Source: IDS-8 sp035304345 | Lineage (GTDB): Bacteria; Pseudomonadota; Gammaproteobacteria; Steroidobacterales; Woeseiaceae | DNA: 64,000 bases | Direction of reading: 5' to 3' | NCBI GenBank assembly: GCA_035304345.1 | Contig: DATGQE010000042.1 | Location: 1 to 64,000, forward strand | Shown: positions 1 through 8,174 of the stretch, one piece after another | How the letters are laid out: each line of letters begins with the position of its first letter | Position numbering within the stretch: the first letter of the stretch is position 1 | Notes under the pieces: model-generated | What the model saw: only the letters and a program-made list of their open reading frames with translations | Database searches by the model: none | What the model was told of the DNA's origin: nothing | Made by a program: the position numbers and the translations under genes

Positions 1-333
1 GGGCACGATCTCCGTGAAGATGTCGGGATCGCCGTCTTCCGCCGTGTAGCGGATGCCCGACACGACTTCCCCGAGGGTGTCGAGCAGCACCGCGCCGCCC
101 GGCAGGCAGAACCCGTCGCGAAACACGTGCTCGAACTCGTCGCGCCGCACCCGCTTGCCGCGGAGGACGCCCGCGAGATCGGCAACGAGGAGCTCGAGAA
201 CGTCGGTGTCGGGATAACGACGGAGAAAGGCCTCGAGCTCCGCGAGGCGCGTGTTGCGCTTCGGGGAGGCCCGCCGGGCGGTGCTGCCTCGCCGTGATTT
301 TCCCTCGGTCTTGCGTCTGCGCATCGTGGCCAT
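1..333 (-). CDS. Glutamine synthetase family protein, N-terminal part (cut by window edge)
   Basis: The frame is open from an ATG at 333 to the window edge, giving 111 codons of the N-terminus. After a basic leader of about 28 residues comes LELLVADLAGVLRGKRV, the opening of the beta-Grasp domain of glutamine synthetases; it resembles the matching stretch of the puuA gene at 21779 (VEAIVPDMAGAARGKLLP). By family it would ligate glutamate to ammonia or to an amine, and the polyamine genes nearby favour a gamma-glutamylamine synthetase. The catalytic half is outside the window, so substrate and integrity cannot be judged. A second in-frame ATG at 324 could be the real start. Confidence 0.75.
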   Translation of the reverse strand, partial: MATMRRRKTEGKSRRGSTARRASPKRNTRLAELEAFLRRYPDTDVLELLVADLAGVLRGKRVRRDEFEHVFRDGFCLPGGAVLLDTLGEVVSGIRYTAEDGDPDIFTEIVP

Positions 334-453
334 GTCAGCGGGGGCGGGTGCGAACGGCGCGCGTGCGGGCGCGCGGCAAATCTTCGCGGGCGGGGTTTGC
401 GGGAGCCGGCGAAACGCAACGGAGGTCGTGTGACATCGCCAGCAACACCCGGG

Positions 454-1254
454 TTACTCCGAGAGGCGCGATGCGCGCCAGGCGAGGGCGGCTTTCAGTC
501 CCTCCCGGCTCATCACGCTGTTGAAAGCTTCCGACTCGGGCGTCGAGGTGGTTTCGATGCGCACGTCGTACTCGAACGCCGTCTCGAGTGCGCGCCGGAA
601 GCCGGCCGCTTCCAGGCTGCGGTGAATCGCTTCCTTCGTCAGGCGCACTGCGAGGGCGTCGTTCGCGGCGATGCGCCGCGCGATGGCGGTGGCGGCGGCG
701 CGCAGGTCGCTCGCCGGCACGACCTCGTTCACGAGCCCGAGGGCAAGTGCGCGGCGGGCGTCGATGTTTCCCCCGGTGAGCAGCATCTCGTTCGCTGCCT
801 TGAGGCCCACGATCCACGGCAGCACGAGGCACACGATGCCGCTGCCGTAACCCACCTCGGGCGCGCCGAACACGCAGTCGTCGGCGGCGACGGTCACGTC
901 GCACATCGCGCAGATTTCCATCGAGCTGCCGAGGCAGTAGCCGTGCACGGCGGCGATCAGCGGCTTCGGGCAGTCCCAGAAACGCATGATGCCCTGGAAG
1001 TCGCGTGCGAGCTCCTGTCGTATCGCGCCCGGGTCGCCGTGATCGAACGCCGGTGAGCCCAGGTCGAAGCCGGCGGAGAAAGCGCGTCCGGCCCCCTGCA
1101 GGACGATGGCGCGCACGTCCTCGTTGGCTTCGGCGGCGCCAAGCGCCTGCTCCAGCTCGTCCAGCATGGCGGCGTTGATCGCGTTCAGCTTGTCCGGCCG
1201 GTTGAGCGTGATGAACGCAAGATGCGCCGTGAATTCGAGCGACACGAGCGACAT
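454..1254 (-). CDS. Enoyl-CoA hydratase/isomerase family protein
   Basis: 266-residue crotonase-fold protein, the usual length. The N-terminal LNRPDKLNAIN motif is followed by the oxyanion-hole segment near residue 65 (GRAFSAGFDLGS). Both acidic residues used by hydratases appear conserved, in SSMEICAMCD and in FGAPEVGYG. It should add water to, or isomerise, an enoyl-CoA in the cytoplasm. The ATG at 1254 is chosen because GAGAG lies just upstream and the family N-terminus begins there; the same frame runs open to 1506 but that part is unlike the family. It diverges from the FAD enzyme at 1527. The exact acyl substrate is unknown. Confidence 0.88.
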   Translation of the reverse strand: MSLVSLEFTAHLAFITLNRPDKLNAINAAMLDELEQALGAAEANEDVRAIVLQGAGRAFSAGFDLGSPAFDHGDPGAIRQELARDFQGIMRFWDCPKPLIAAVHGYCLGSSMEICAMCDVTVAADDCVFGAPEVGYGSGIVCLVLPWIVGLKAANEMLLTGGNIDARRALALGLVNEVVPASDLRAAATAIARRIAANDALAVRLTKEAIHRSLEAAGFRRALETAFEYDVRIETTSTPESEAFNSVMSREGLKAALAWRASRLSE

Positions 1255-1396
1255 TTCAATCTCTCGCGCTGGTTCGGAGGCCTTCGGGATGCGCGAAGGA
1301 GTCGCGGTCGTGAAAGACGGGGTCGCCGGCCGGTCCGCCGGCAGGGGAGGGCTCAGTGAAAATCGAAAAGTCTTGCGTCGCTTGCATGTAGGCGAT

Positions 1397-1441
1397 GTTC
1401 CGGAACGCAGCCAGATTAGCACAGTCGCCAAGGTGTTGGCG
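1397..1441. promoter_or_regulatory. Two palindromes in the divergent 1254/1527 gap
   Basis: The 272-base gap between the divergent hydratase and FAD-enzyme genes holds the perfect palindrome GTTCCGGAAC (1397-1406) and the inverted repeat CGCCAA-GGTG-TTGGCG (1426-1441). Their position between two divergent starts fits operator sites. No binding protein can be named, and no clear -35/-10 pair was found. Confidence 0.3.
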
Positions 1442-1526
1442 GTTGTTTCACATGATGGTTGCCTGCATGCGCGGTGCACGGGCGGCTGGGCTATGCTCCC
1501 CCGCAACCGAGGGGGCGGGGAGTTGC

Positions 1527-3128
1527 ATGTCTCGAAAGCTCGATGTCATCGTCGTCGGCGCCGGTCACAACGGGCTGGTCACGGCTGCCTACCTGGCACA
1601 GGCGGGACTTTCCGTTCTCGTGCTCGAGCGCCGCTCCGTCGTGGGTGGTTGCGCCGTGACGGAGGAGATCGATCCCGATCGAGCGCCGGGGTGCCGTGTC
1701 TCCACCGCGTCGTACATCGCGAGCATGCTGCGGCCGGAGGTGATTCGCGACCTCAAGCTGCCGCAGTACGGCCTCAGGATGGTCCCGTGCGACCCGGGCG
1801 TGCAGACGGCGCTGCCGGACGGCACGATCATCTCGTGGTGGAACGACAGGGCCCGCATGGCCGCGGAGCTCGATGCCTGCGCGCCCGGGGACCGGCGTCG
1901 ATTCTTCGAGATCGAGGACGAGCTCAAGCGGCTTGCCCGCTGGCTGCAGCCGTTCTTCCTCGAGCCTCCGCCCGACCCGGGACGGCAGGGCATCGCGCGG
2001 ATTCTCGAGCTTGTGCGCGTCGGCCGGCGCTTTCGCGGCATCGCGGGCGACGAGATCGGGGCGCTGCTGCGTTTTCTCACCGGCTCGCTCGGGGATTTCC
2101 TCGACCGCGAGTTCCGGTCCGATGCGGTCAAGCGCCTGGTGCTTTCGAACAGCCTGTACGGCAAGCACGGGGGTCCTTACCAGCCCGGCACCGCCATGGG
2201 GCTCCTGTTTCACCTGCTGAGCGGCGGCGACGAGGAAACGCGGCAGGGTTACGCCGGCCACGTCATCGGCGGCATGGGTGCGATCACCGCGGCGATGGCG
2301 GCCTCCTGCCGCGACTCGGGCGTCGAGATTCTCACCGACGCGCCGGTTGCGCGCATCGAGGAGCACGCCGGCCGCGCTCGTGCCGTGGTGCTCGAGGACG
2401 GGCGCGTGTTCGAGGCGGACGTCATCGTCTCCAACGCGGATCCCCGTCGCACTTTCCTCGAGCTCCTGAGCGGCGGGCTCGACGACGAGTTCCGCCGCGC
2501 CGTCGCCGGCATCCGCATGGCGGGGCCGTCCGCCAAGGTGAACTACGTGCTCGCGGAGGAACCCGCCGTCCGCGGCATGCCCGTGACGCACGATCCCGTG
2601 CAGCGCAGCCTGTTCACACTAGCACCGTCGCTCGAGGAAGCGGAGGACACCTACAACGCCGCCCGCCGCGGGGAGCTTCCGGAGCGCCTGTGGGTGGATT
2701 GCGTCGTCGCTTCCAACGTCGATCCCGGCCTCGTGACCGAAGGCCGCCACGTCATGACCTGTTTCGTCCAGTACGTGCCGTACCGGCTCCGCGAAGGCGA
2801 CTGGGACGCCCGCCGCGAAGAGCTGGGCGACCGCGTCACCGCCATCATCGCCCGCTACGCGCCGAACGTCCCCGACGCAGTCGTCGCCCGCAAGGTCTAC
2901 ACCCCCCTCGACCTCGAGCGCACCTTCGGCCTGACCGAAGGCAACATCTTCCACGGCGACATCGCCCTCGACCAGCTCTTCTTCATGCGCCCGCTCCCCG
3001 GCTGGGCCCATTACAGGACACCCATCAAAAACCTCTACCTCTGCGGCGCCGGCACCCACCCGGGCGGCGGTGTCACCGGCGCCCCCGGCTACAACGCCGC
3101 CCGCCGGATCCTGGCGGATCGCCGCTGA
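1527..3128 (+). CDS. Phytoene desaturase-like NAD(P)/FAD-dependent oxidoreductase (paralogue 1)
   Basis: 533 residues. A Rossmann dinucleotide fold opens at residues 5-16 (VIVVGAGHNGL) with the FAD-ribose acid near residue 34 (LVLERR). The C-terminal flavin-contact motif LCGAGTHPGGG is typical of the CrtI/carotenoid-oxidoreductase-like amine oxidase superfamily. It probably oxidises or saturates a C-C or C-N bond using FAD; the substrate is unknown. It is a paralogue of the two genes at 9421 and 10958, sharing both motifs. The ATG at 1527 is preceded by GGGGAG; the same frame extends upstream but without family features. Carotenoid chemistry is not implied, since no other crt gene is present. 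Confidence 0.82.
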   Translation: MSRKLDVIVVGAGHNGLVTAAYLAQAGLSVLVLERRSVVGGCAVTEEIDPDRAPGCRVSTASYIASMLRPEVIRDLKLPQYGLRMVPCDPGVQTALPDGTIISWWNDRARMAAELDACAPGDRRRFFEIEDELKRLARWLQPFFLEPPPDPGRQGIARILELVRVGRRFRGIAGDEIGALLRFLTGSLGDFLDREFRSDAVKRLVLSNSLYGKHGGPYQPGTAMGLLFHLLSGGDEETRQGYAGHVIGGMGAITAAMAASCRDSGVEILTDAPVARIEEHAGRARAVVLEDGRVFEADVIVSNADPRRTFLELLSGGLDDEFRRAVAGIRMAGPSAKVNYVLAEEPAVRGMPVTHDPVQRSLFTLAPSLEEAEDTYNAARRGELPERLWVDCVVASNVDPGLVTEGRHVMTCFVQYVPYRLREGDWDARREELGDRVTAIIARYAPNVPDAVVARKVYTPLDLERTFGLTEGNIFHGDIALDQLFFMRPLPGWAHYRTPIKNLYLCGAGTHPGGGVTGAPGYNAARRILADRR

Positions 3129-3365
3129 TTGGGGACACCCATCAATTGCGATCCGGGGCCGTCGCCTAGCGGGTTCGGTCGCGGGCCGGCGCACGCGCCC
3201 CTCGGGCGAGATAAGTCATTGACCATACAGACAATTACCCGCCAAGGTTGATAGCCGTGGCCGGTCCGGCCTCGGCGCGCCTCACGGTCCGTGGATGTCC
3301 CGAACTCGCCGACCTCCACCTCCGATTGATGGATGTCCCCAACTTGCGCCCCCAACTTGCGCCCG

Positions 3366-3439
3366 CCCGGCAAGTTGATGGATGTCCCATCTTGAGGTCA
3401 TACCCGGCAAGTTGATGGATGTCCCGTCTTGGGGTCATA
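3366..3439. repeat. Tandem duplication of a 37-base unit carrying TTGATGGATGTCCC
   Basis: Two adjacent 37-base units (3366-3402 and 3403-3439) begin CCCGGCAAG, contain TTGATGGATGTCCC and end GGTCATA; they differ at two positions. The core is the window-wide repeat in complement orientation. The second unit abuts the probable promoter of the IclR regulator. Confidence 0.8.
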
Positions 3440-3465
3440 ATATGGAACCGATAATCACAATATGG
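3439..3465. promoter_or_regulatory. Possible operator upstream of the IclR regulator
   Basis: AATATGG occurs twice (3439-3445 and 3459-3465), one start every 20 bases, directly before the regulator gene at 3479. The segment is clearly AT-richer than its surroundings. IclR proteins commonly bind sites next to their own gene, so autoregulation is plausible, but this is inference from position only. Confidence 0.35.
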
Positions 3466-3478
3466 TGCAGGGTTTGCC

Positions 3479-4234
3479 ATGCTGGATACCAAGCCACCGC
3501 AGGGGGCCCAGGCGGCGCTGCGGGCGATTCGGTTGCTGAAGCTGTTTACCCCGGAGCGGCCGGAGATGTCGCTCGCGGAGCTGTCGCGCGGCTCGGGGCT
3601 CAACAAGACGACGACGCACAGGCTGCTGCGCGCGCTGCAGAGCGAGAACCTGATCGAGCGGAATCCGGCGACGAGTGCCTACAGCCTCGGCCCGGGGCTG
3701 ATGGCGCTCGGCGTGCAGGCGCTGTCGAGCAGCGATCTCAGGCGGCGCGTGCGGCCGGTGCTGAAGGCGCTCGCGCGCTCGACCGGGGAGACGGCGACCC
3801 TCGAAGTGCCGGTGGCGGACACGATGCTGATACTCGATGAGGTGGCCGGCAACTACGTGGTCGGGGCGACCGGCAACGTCGGTACGCGCTGGCCGCTGCA
3901 CGCGACCTCGACGGGCAAAGCGTTCCTCGCGTTCGACGAGAACGGCCTCGATCGGCTGGAGATGCCGCTCAAGGCGCTGACGGCGAAGACCCTGGTGGAC
4001 AAGGAGGCGTTCCAGCCGCAGCTCATCGAGATCCGGCGGCGGGGCTACGCCGTGTCGGTAGACGAGCTCGAGGAGGGCTATACCGCGGTCGCGACCGTGA
4101 TCCGCGGGGCCCTCGGGGAAGTGCAGGGCACGATCTCGATCGGCGGCCCCACGCAGCGCCTCAACGCGACGCGGCGGGCGGAGCTGGGCAACGCGCTGTG
4201 CGAAGCCGCGCAGCACCTGAGCCCGGAGCTCTGA
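3479..4234 (+). CDS. IclR family transcriptional regulator
   Basis: 251 residues, normal length. An N-terminal winged HTH (about residues 12-75, with LAELSRGSGLNKTTTHRLL as the recognition part) is followed by the IclR effector-binding domain (about 80-250; LHATSTGKAFLAF is typical). IclR proteins are usually repressors or activators of nearby aromatic, acetate or amine catabolic genes and sense a small metabolite. It faces the aldehyde dehydrogenase end of the six-gene catabolic unit and lies downstream of the first FAD paralogue, so either may be a target. The weak RBS and ATG at 3479 follow a repeat array. Confidence 0.9.
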   Translation: MLDTKPPQGAQAALRAIRLLKLFTPERPEMSLAELSRGSGLNKTTTHRLLRALQSENLIERNPATSAYSLGPGLMALGVQALSSSDLRRRVRPVLKALARSTGETATLEVPVADTMLILDEVAGNYVVGATGNVGTRWPLHATSTGKAFLAFDENGLDRLEMPLKALTAKTLVDKEAFQPQLIEIRRRGYAVSVDELEEGYTAVATVIRGALGEVQGTISIGGPTQRLNATRRAELGNALCEAAQHLSPEL

Positions 4235-4259
4235 CAAGCGCAGCGGGCGCGCGCTCGCA

Positions 4260-4274
4260 CCGGGCAGCGCCCGG
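4260..4274. terminator. Bidirectional stem-loop between convergent genes
   Basis: CCGGGC-AGC-GCCCGG forms a perfect 6-bp stem with a 3-base loop in the gap between the convergent IclR (stop 4234) and aldehyde dehydrogenase (stop 4326) genes. No T-tract follows on either strand, so it is a weak intrinsic-terminator candidate. Confidence 0.35.
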
Positions 4275-4325
4275 CACGGGAAACCGATTCGGTGACGACG
4301 GCGCGAGGCGCGCGTCAGCGCTCCC

Positions 4326-5846
4326 TCAGTCGAGCCGGATCCACGCGGACTTCGTCTGCGTGTAGCTGAGCAGGCTCTCCATGCACTTGTCGCGCGCGTT
4401 GCCCGACTGCTTGTAGCCGCCGAAAGGCTGCGTCATGTCGCCTTCGTCGAAGCAGTTGACCCACACGACCCCCGCCTCGATCTCGCGGATCAGCCGGTGT
4501 GCGCGGCTCAAATCGCGCGTCCAGATACCGGCGGCCAGGCCGTAGATGGTGTCGTTCGCGATCTGAATCGCTTCGTCCACGCCGTCGAACGGGATGACCG
4601 CGGCGACCGGTCCGAAGATCTCTTCCTGCGCGATCGTCATCCTGTTGTTCACGCCGGTGAACAACGCGGGCGTGACGTAGGCGCCGCCCGCCAGGTGTGA
4701 CGGCACGTCGCCGCCGAACACGAGCTCTGCGCCCTCGCGGCGACCGGCCTCGATGTACGACAGCACGCGCTGCTGGGCTTCGCGCGTGACGAGCGGACCG
4801 AGCCGGGTCGCGGGATCCAGCGGGTCCCCGGGCACGTACGCATCCTTTCCGGAAGCGACGAACCGCTCCAGGAACCGGTCGTGGATCGAGCGCTCGACGA
4901 GCAACCGCGAGCCGGCGTTGCAGACCTCGCCCATGTTCGCGAACACGCCGTTGTAAGCCGCCGCGACCGCCCGGTCCAAGTCCTCCAGGTCGCTCATGAA
5001 GATCTGCGGCGACTTGCCGCCGCACTCGAGCGCCACCTTCTTCATGTTGGATTGCCCGGCGTACTGGAGAATCAGCTTGCCGACCTCGGTCGAGCCGGTG
5101 AAGGTGATCTTGTCCACGTCCGGGTGCAGGGCGAGCGCCTTGCCCGCCACCTCGCCCAAGCCGTTGATCACGTTGAAGGCGCCGGGAGGGCCGCCGGCCT
5201 CGACGAACAGCTCGGCGAGCCTGAGACAGGAAAGCGGTGCCTGCTCGGCGGGCTTCAGCACGACGCAGTTGCCCGCCGCGAGCGCCGGCGCCACTTTCCA
5301 TGCCGCCATCAGCAGCGGATAGTTCCACGGCGAGATCGCGCCGACGACGCCGAGCGGCTCACGCAGCACGAAATGCATGACGTCGGCTTCGGTGTTCGTC
5401 ACGCTGCCTTCGATCTTGTCGATGCACTCCGCCATGAAGCGGAAGGTCTCGATGACCGAAGGCAGGTCGATCTCGAGCATGTCCGAGATCGGCTTGCCCA
5501 TGTTGAGCGTATCGAGCACCGCGAGCTGCTCGGCGTTCTCGTCGATCAGCTCGCAGTAGCGATAGAGGATCTCCATGCGCTCCCGCGGCGCCAGTCGCGA
5601 CCAGGCGCCGGAGCGGAACGTGCGGCGGGCAGCCGCCACGGCGGCGTCCACGTCCTTCTCGTTCGCGGCCGCGACGGTCGTAATGACTTCCGAGGTCGCG
5701 GGGTTCACGCTTTCGAAACGACCGCCGTCGATCGCATCCACGAAGCGTCCGTCGATGAAGAACCGCGTTTCCGCCCGCTCGAGCTCGCGTGCCGCCACCT
5801 GCTTCCAGTAGGCGTGATCACGCTGGGATACGGCTTCGACACTCAT
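4326..5846 (-). CDS. NAD(P)-dependent aldehyde dehydrogenase, PuuC-like
   Basis: 506 residues, full-length ALDH. Visible are SPWNYPLLMAAWKVAPALAAG (cofactor and oxyanion Asn region), FTGSTEVGK, the general-base region LECGGKSP and the catalytic cysteine in GEVCNAGSR. It resembles gamma-glutamyl-aminobutyraldehyde dehydrogenase (PuuC), which oxidises amine-derived aldehydes to acids, and would complete the Puu pathway encoded 15-25 kb away. It is the last gene of the minus-strand unit, 5 bases after the acyl-CoA synthetase, so it may instead serve that pathway. The ATG at 5846 is preferred over a GTG at 5855 because GGAGG lies 8 bases before the ATG and the GTG overlaps it. Confidence 0.87.
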   Translation of the reverse strand: MSVEAVSQRDHAYWKQVAARELERAETRFFIDGRFVDAIDGGRFESVNPATSEVITTVAAANEKDVDAAVAAARRTFRSGAWSRLAPRERMEILYRYCELIDENAEQLAVLDTLNMGKPISDMLEIDLPSVIETFRFMAECIDKIEGSVTNTEADVMHFVLREPLGVVGAISPWNYPLLMAAWKVAPALAAGNCVVLKPAEQAPLSCLRLAELFVEAGGPPGAFNVINGLGEVAGKALALHPDVDKITFTGSTEVGKLILQYAGQSNMKKVALECGGKSPQIFMSDLEDLDRAVAAAYNGVFANMGEVCNAGSRLLVERSIHDRFLERFVASGKDAYVPGDPLDPATRLGPLVTREAQQRVLSYIEAGRREGAELVFGGDVPSHLAGGAYVTPALFTGVNNRMTIAQEEIFGPVAAVIPFDGVDEAIQIANDTIYGLAAGIWTRDLSRAHRLIREIEAGVVWVNCFDEGDMTQPFGGYKQSGNARDKCMESLLSYTQTKSAWIRLD

Positions 5847-5851
5847 TGGGG

Positions 5852-7981
5852 TCACCTCCGGGTTCCACTGGCGGCCGGCGTTGCATGCGACCTGCGCCTG
5901 CCGACGATCAGCGCATCCACCGCGACGCAGCCCGTCGGCGTGACGATCACGGGATTCACGTCGACCTCCTCGATTTCGTCCCTCAGCTCGTGGACGACGG
6001 CGGAGAAGAGCGCGGCCTGGCGGGCGAACGCATCGACGTCGCAGGGCGGCCGCCCGCGCCGGCCGTCGAGCAGCGGTCGCAGCTTCAGCCGATCCATTCT
6101 GCGCCGCGCGTAAGCCGTGTCAAACGGCGGCATGAGGAACGCCACGTCCTCGAGGATTTCCGCGTAGATGCCGCCGAACCCCAGCAGGACCACCGGGCCG
6201 AACTGCGGGTCGAAGCGTGCGCCGAGCAGCATCTCCACGCCGTCGCCCGCCATGCGCGCGACCACCGCTCGCGGGCCGAGGTTGTCGCGGAGCTCCCGCC
6301 AGGCGGCCACGAGCTCCGACGAGTCGCGCAGGTCGAGCCGGACGCCACCCCGGTCGCTCTTGTGCAGCAGGCCCGGCGCCGCGGACTTCAGGGCCACCGG
6401 GTACCCGAGCGCCGTGCCGGCGGCCACGAGCTCCTCTTCCGACTCCGCGAGCCGGCACGGGATCGTCGCCATGCCGGCGGCCGCGAGCAGGGCGAGGGAA
6501 TCGTATTCGAGCAGCGTCTCACCGCCGGCCAGCCGTCGCCGCCAGCCGTCCAGCGGTGCGGGGTCGACGGTCGGGGCCGCCGCGAGCGGCGCACGCGCAC
6601 GGTCGCGGTGCTCGAACAGCGCGCGCACGCCGCGCAGGAACGTGGGCAAGCCGTCGAGGATCGGGAAACCCGCGTGGGTCGCGTCGATCACTTTGCGATC
6701 CGAGCCCGTCCCCTGGCGCGCGGCCACCAGCGCCACCGGCTTGCCGGAAGCCGCGTGGGCGGACTTCATGTAATCGATGTAGGCCGGGTAGATCGCACCC
6801 TCGGGAGCGCGATCGTGCGCGACGACGCCCATGGCCGCGTTCGGGTCCTGCATCATCGTCGCGAGGCAGGCGCTCATCGTCTCGCCCGCGCCCTCGCCGC
6901 CGCGGCTCCAGGCATCGAGAGGATTGACTGCCGGCAGCCCGGGATCGAGCAGCGACTCCAGGGCGGCGACGGTCGCGGGCGACAGCTCCGCGAGCTCGAC
7001 GCCCGCTTCGTCGGCGAGATCCACCATGAGCTGCCGCTCGCCGCCGGAATCGTGCAGGCAGACGAGGCCACCGGGGCCCGGGGGCGGCAGCTCGGCGAAC
7101 AGGATCAGCGTCGTGGCCAGCTCGTCCATGTCGCGCACCCGGTGCACGCCGTAGCGGTCGAACAGCGCGTCGTAGGTCGCGTCGTCGCCCGCCATCGCGC
7201 CCGAATGCGAAACCGTGAGGCGCGCCGCCCGCTCGGTACGACCGACCTTGAGCGCGACCACCGGTATGCCTTTCGCGGACGCCTTCTCGAGCGCGGCGCG
7301 GAAGCCTTCCGGGCTGCGTGCGGTCTCGACGAACAGCCCGATCGCGCGCGTTTCCGGAAGGTCGAGCGCGAAATCCATGTACTCGTCCATGGTCACGCCG
7401 AGCTCGAACCCGGTCGACACGGCGAGGTTGATGCGCAGCCGTTCGTCGCAGTCGACGATGCCGCACATGCCGGAGCCCGAGTGGCTGATGAGGGTCACGT
7501 TGCCGGGCGGCTCGTGCGCGCGGCTGTCGAACCCGCAGGCCCATACCCGGTCCCGCACGTTGTAGAAGCCCATGCCGTTGGCGCCGCACACCAGCATCCC
7601 GGCTTCGCGGATGCGAGCCTGCACGCGTGCCTTCAGGTTCGGCACCGTGTCGTCGTCCAGCACGAGCGGCGACATGAGCACGGCAGCCGGCACGCCGAGC
7701 GCAATGGCCTCGGCGAGCAGCGCTTCCACGCGCGTGTCCGCGACGCCGAAGATCACGAGATCGGGCACCTCCGGCAGCTCGCCGAGCGAGCCATAGCATT
7801 TCAGGCCCGCAAGCTCCCGGTAGCGCGGATTGACCGGGTACACCGGCCCGGGGAAGCCGCCCTTCAGCACGTTCCTGAGCGACCAGTCGCCCAGCGAGTC
7901 CGGGCGCGCCGAGGCGCCGAGCACCGCGATGTGCCGCGGCCGCAGCAGGGGATCGAGTCGATGTGGCGTGTTCGAGGTCAT
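5852..7981 (-). CDS. Acyl-CoA/acetyl-CoA synthetase, ADP-forming (fused alpha and beta)
   Basis: 709 residues, the size of fused NDP-forming acyl-CoA synthetases. An N-terminal CoA-binding domain (about 1-130, IAVLGASARPDSLG) is followed by succinyl-CoA-ligase-like domains containing LISHSGSG and the phosphohistidine loop VSHSGAMAG, then an ATP-grasp domain (about 490-700, with KSAAPGLLHKSDRGGV). It interconverts acyl-CoA plus ADP and Pi with acid plus CoA plus ATP, either activating an acid or harvesting ATP. It sits in an operon before the aldehyde dehydrogenase, which fits aldehyde to acid to acyl-CoA. Acyl specificity is unknown. Confidence 0.88.
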   Translation of the reverse strand: MTSNTPHRLDPLLRPRHIAVLGASARPDSLGDWSLRNVLKGGFPGPVYPVNPRYRELAGLKCYGSLGELPEVPDLVIFGVADTRVEALLAEAIALGVPAAVLMSPLVLDDDTVPNLKARVQARIREAGMLVCGANGMGFYNVRDRVWACGFDSRAHEPPGNVTLISHSGSGMCGIVDCDERLRINLAVSTGFELGVTMDEYMDFALDLPETRAIGLFVETARSPEGFRAALEKASAKGIPVVALKVGRTERAARLTVSHSGAMAGDDATYDALFDRYGVHRVRDMDELATTLILFAELPPPGPGGLVCLHDSGGERQLMVDLADEAGVELAELSPATVAALESLLDPGLPAVNPLDAWSRGGEGAGETMSACLATMMQDPNAAMGVVAHDRAPEGAIYPAYIDYMKSAHAASGKPVALVAARQGTGSDRKVIDATHAGFPILDGLPTFLRGVRALFEHRDRARAPLAAAPTVDPAPLDGWRRRLAGGETLLEYDSLALLAAAGMATIPCRLAESEEELVAAGTALGYPVALKSAAPGLLHKSDRGGVRLDLRDSSELVAAWRELRDNLGPRAVVARMAGDGVEMLLGARFDPQFGPVVLLGFGGIYAEILEDVAFLMPPFDTAYARRRMDRLKLRPLLDGRRGRPPCDVDAFARQAALFSAVVHELRDEIEEVDVNPVIVTPTGCVAVDALIVGRRRSHATPAASGTRR

Positions 7982-8174
7982 GGGTCAGGCGGAGTTCACG
8001 ACGGCAACGCCGGGGGCAGCCGCCGGGCGGTGCAAGCTATGGAACAACGGCCATCCCGGCCTTTTTGCAACGGCGAGACGTCCCCGTCCCGCTCCGGCAG
8101 GCAGTCCTGCGAGCCGCCTGCCAGGGGTGTCCGTCCCCCGCGCCATGCGCGGCGAACGACGGCCGCGCGGCGCG

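Larger units (their letters stand above)
3129..3478. other. Intergenic region with five copies of the GGGACAYCC repeat
   Basis: No gene was recognised in these 350 bases. They hold one forward repeat directly after the FAD-enzyme stop (3131-3147), three complementary single copies (3291-3305, 3326-3340 and the first copy of the tandem) and a tandem pair at 3366-3439. The last 40 bases, next to the iclR-type gene, are AT-richer and look like its promoter/operator. Confidence 0.6.

Noticed and set aside
1106..3169. 687-codon plus-strand frame overlapping the first FAD enzyme
   Set aside because: Out-of-frame translation, extremely Arg/Pro/Ala-rich, while the overlapping frame shows FAD motifs.
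8062..8081. GGCCATCCCGGCCTTTTT as a plus-strand intrinsic terminator
   Set aside because: No plus-strand gene lies upstream; the 193-base gap is inside a minus-strand unit, so the match is probably chance.
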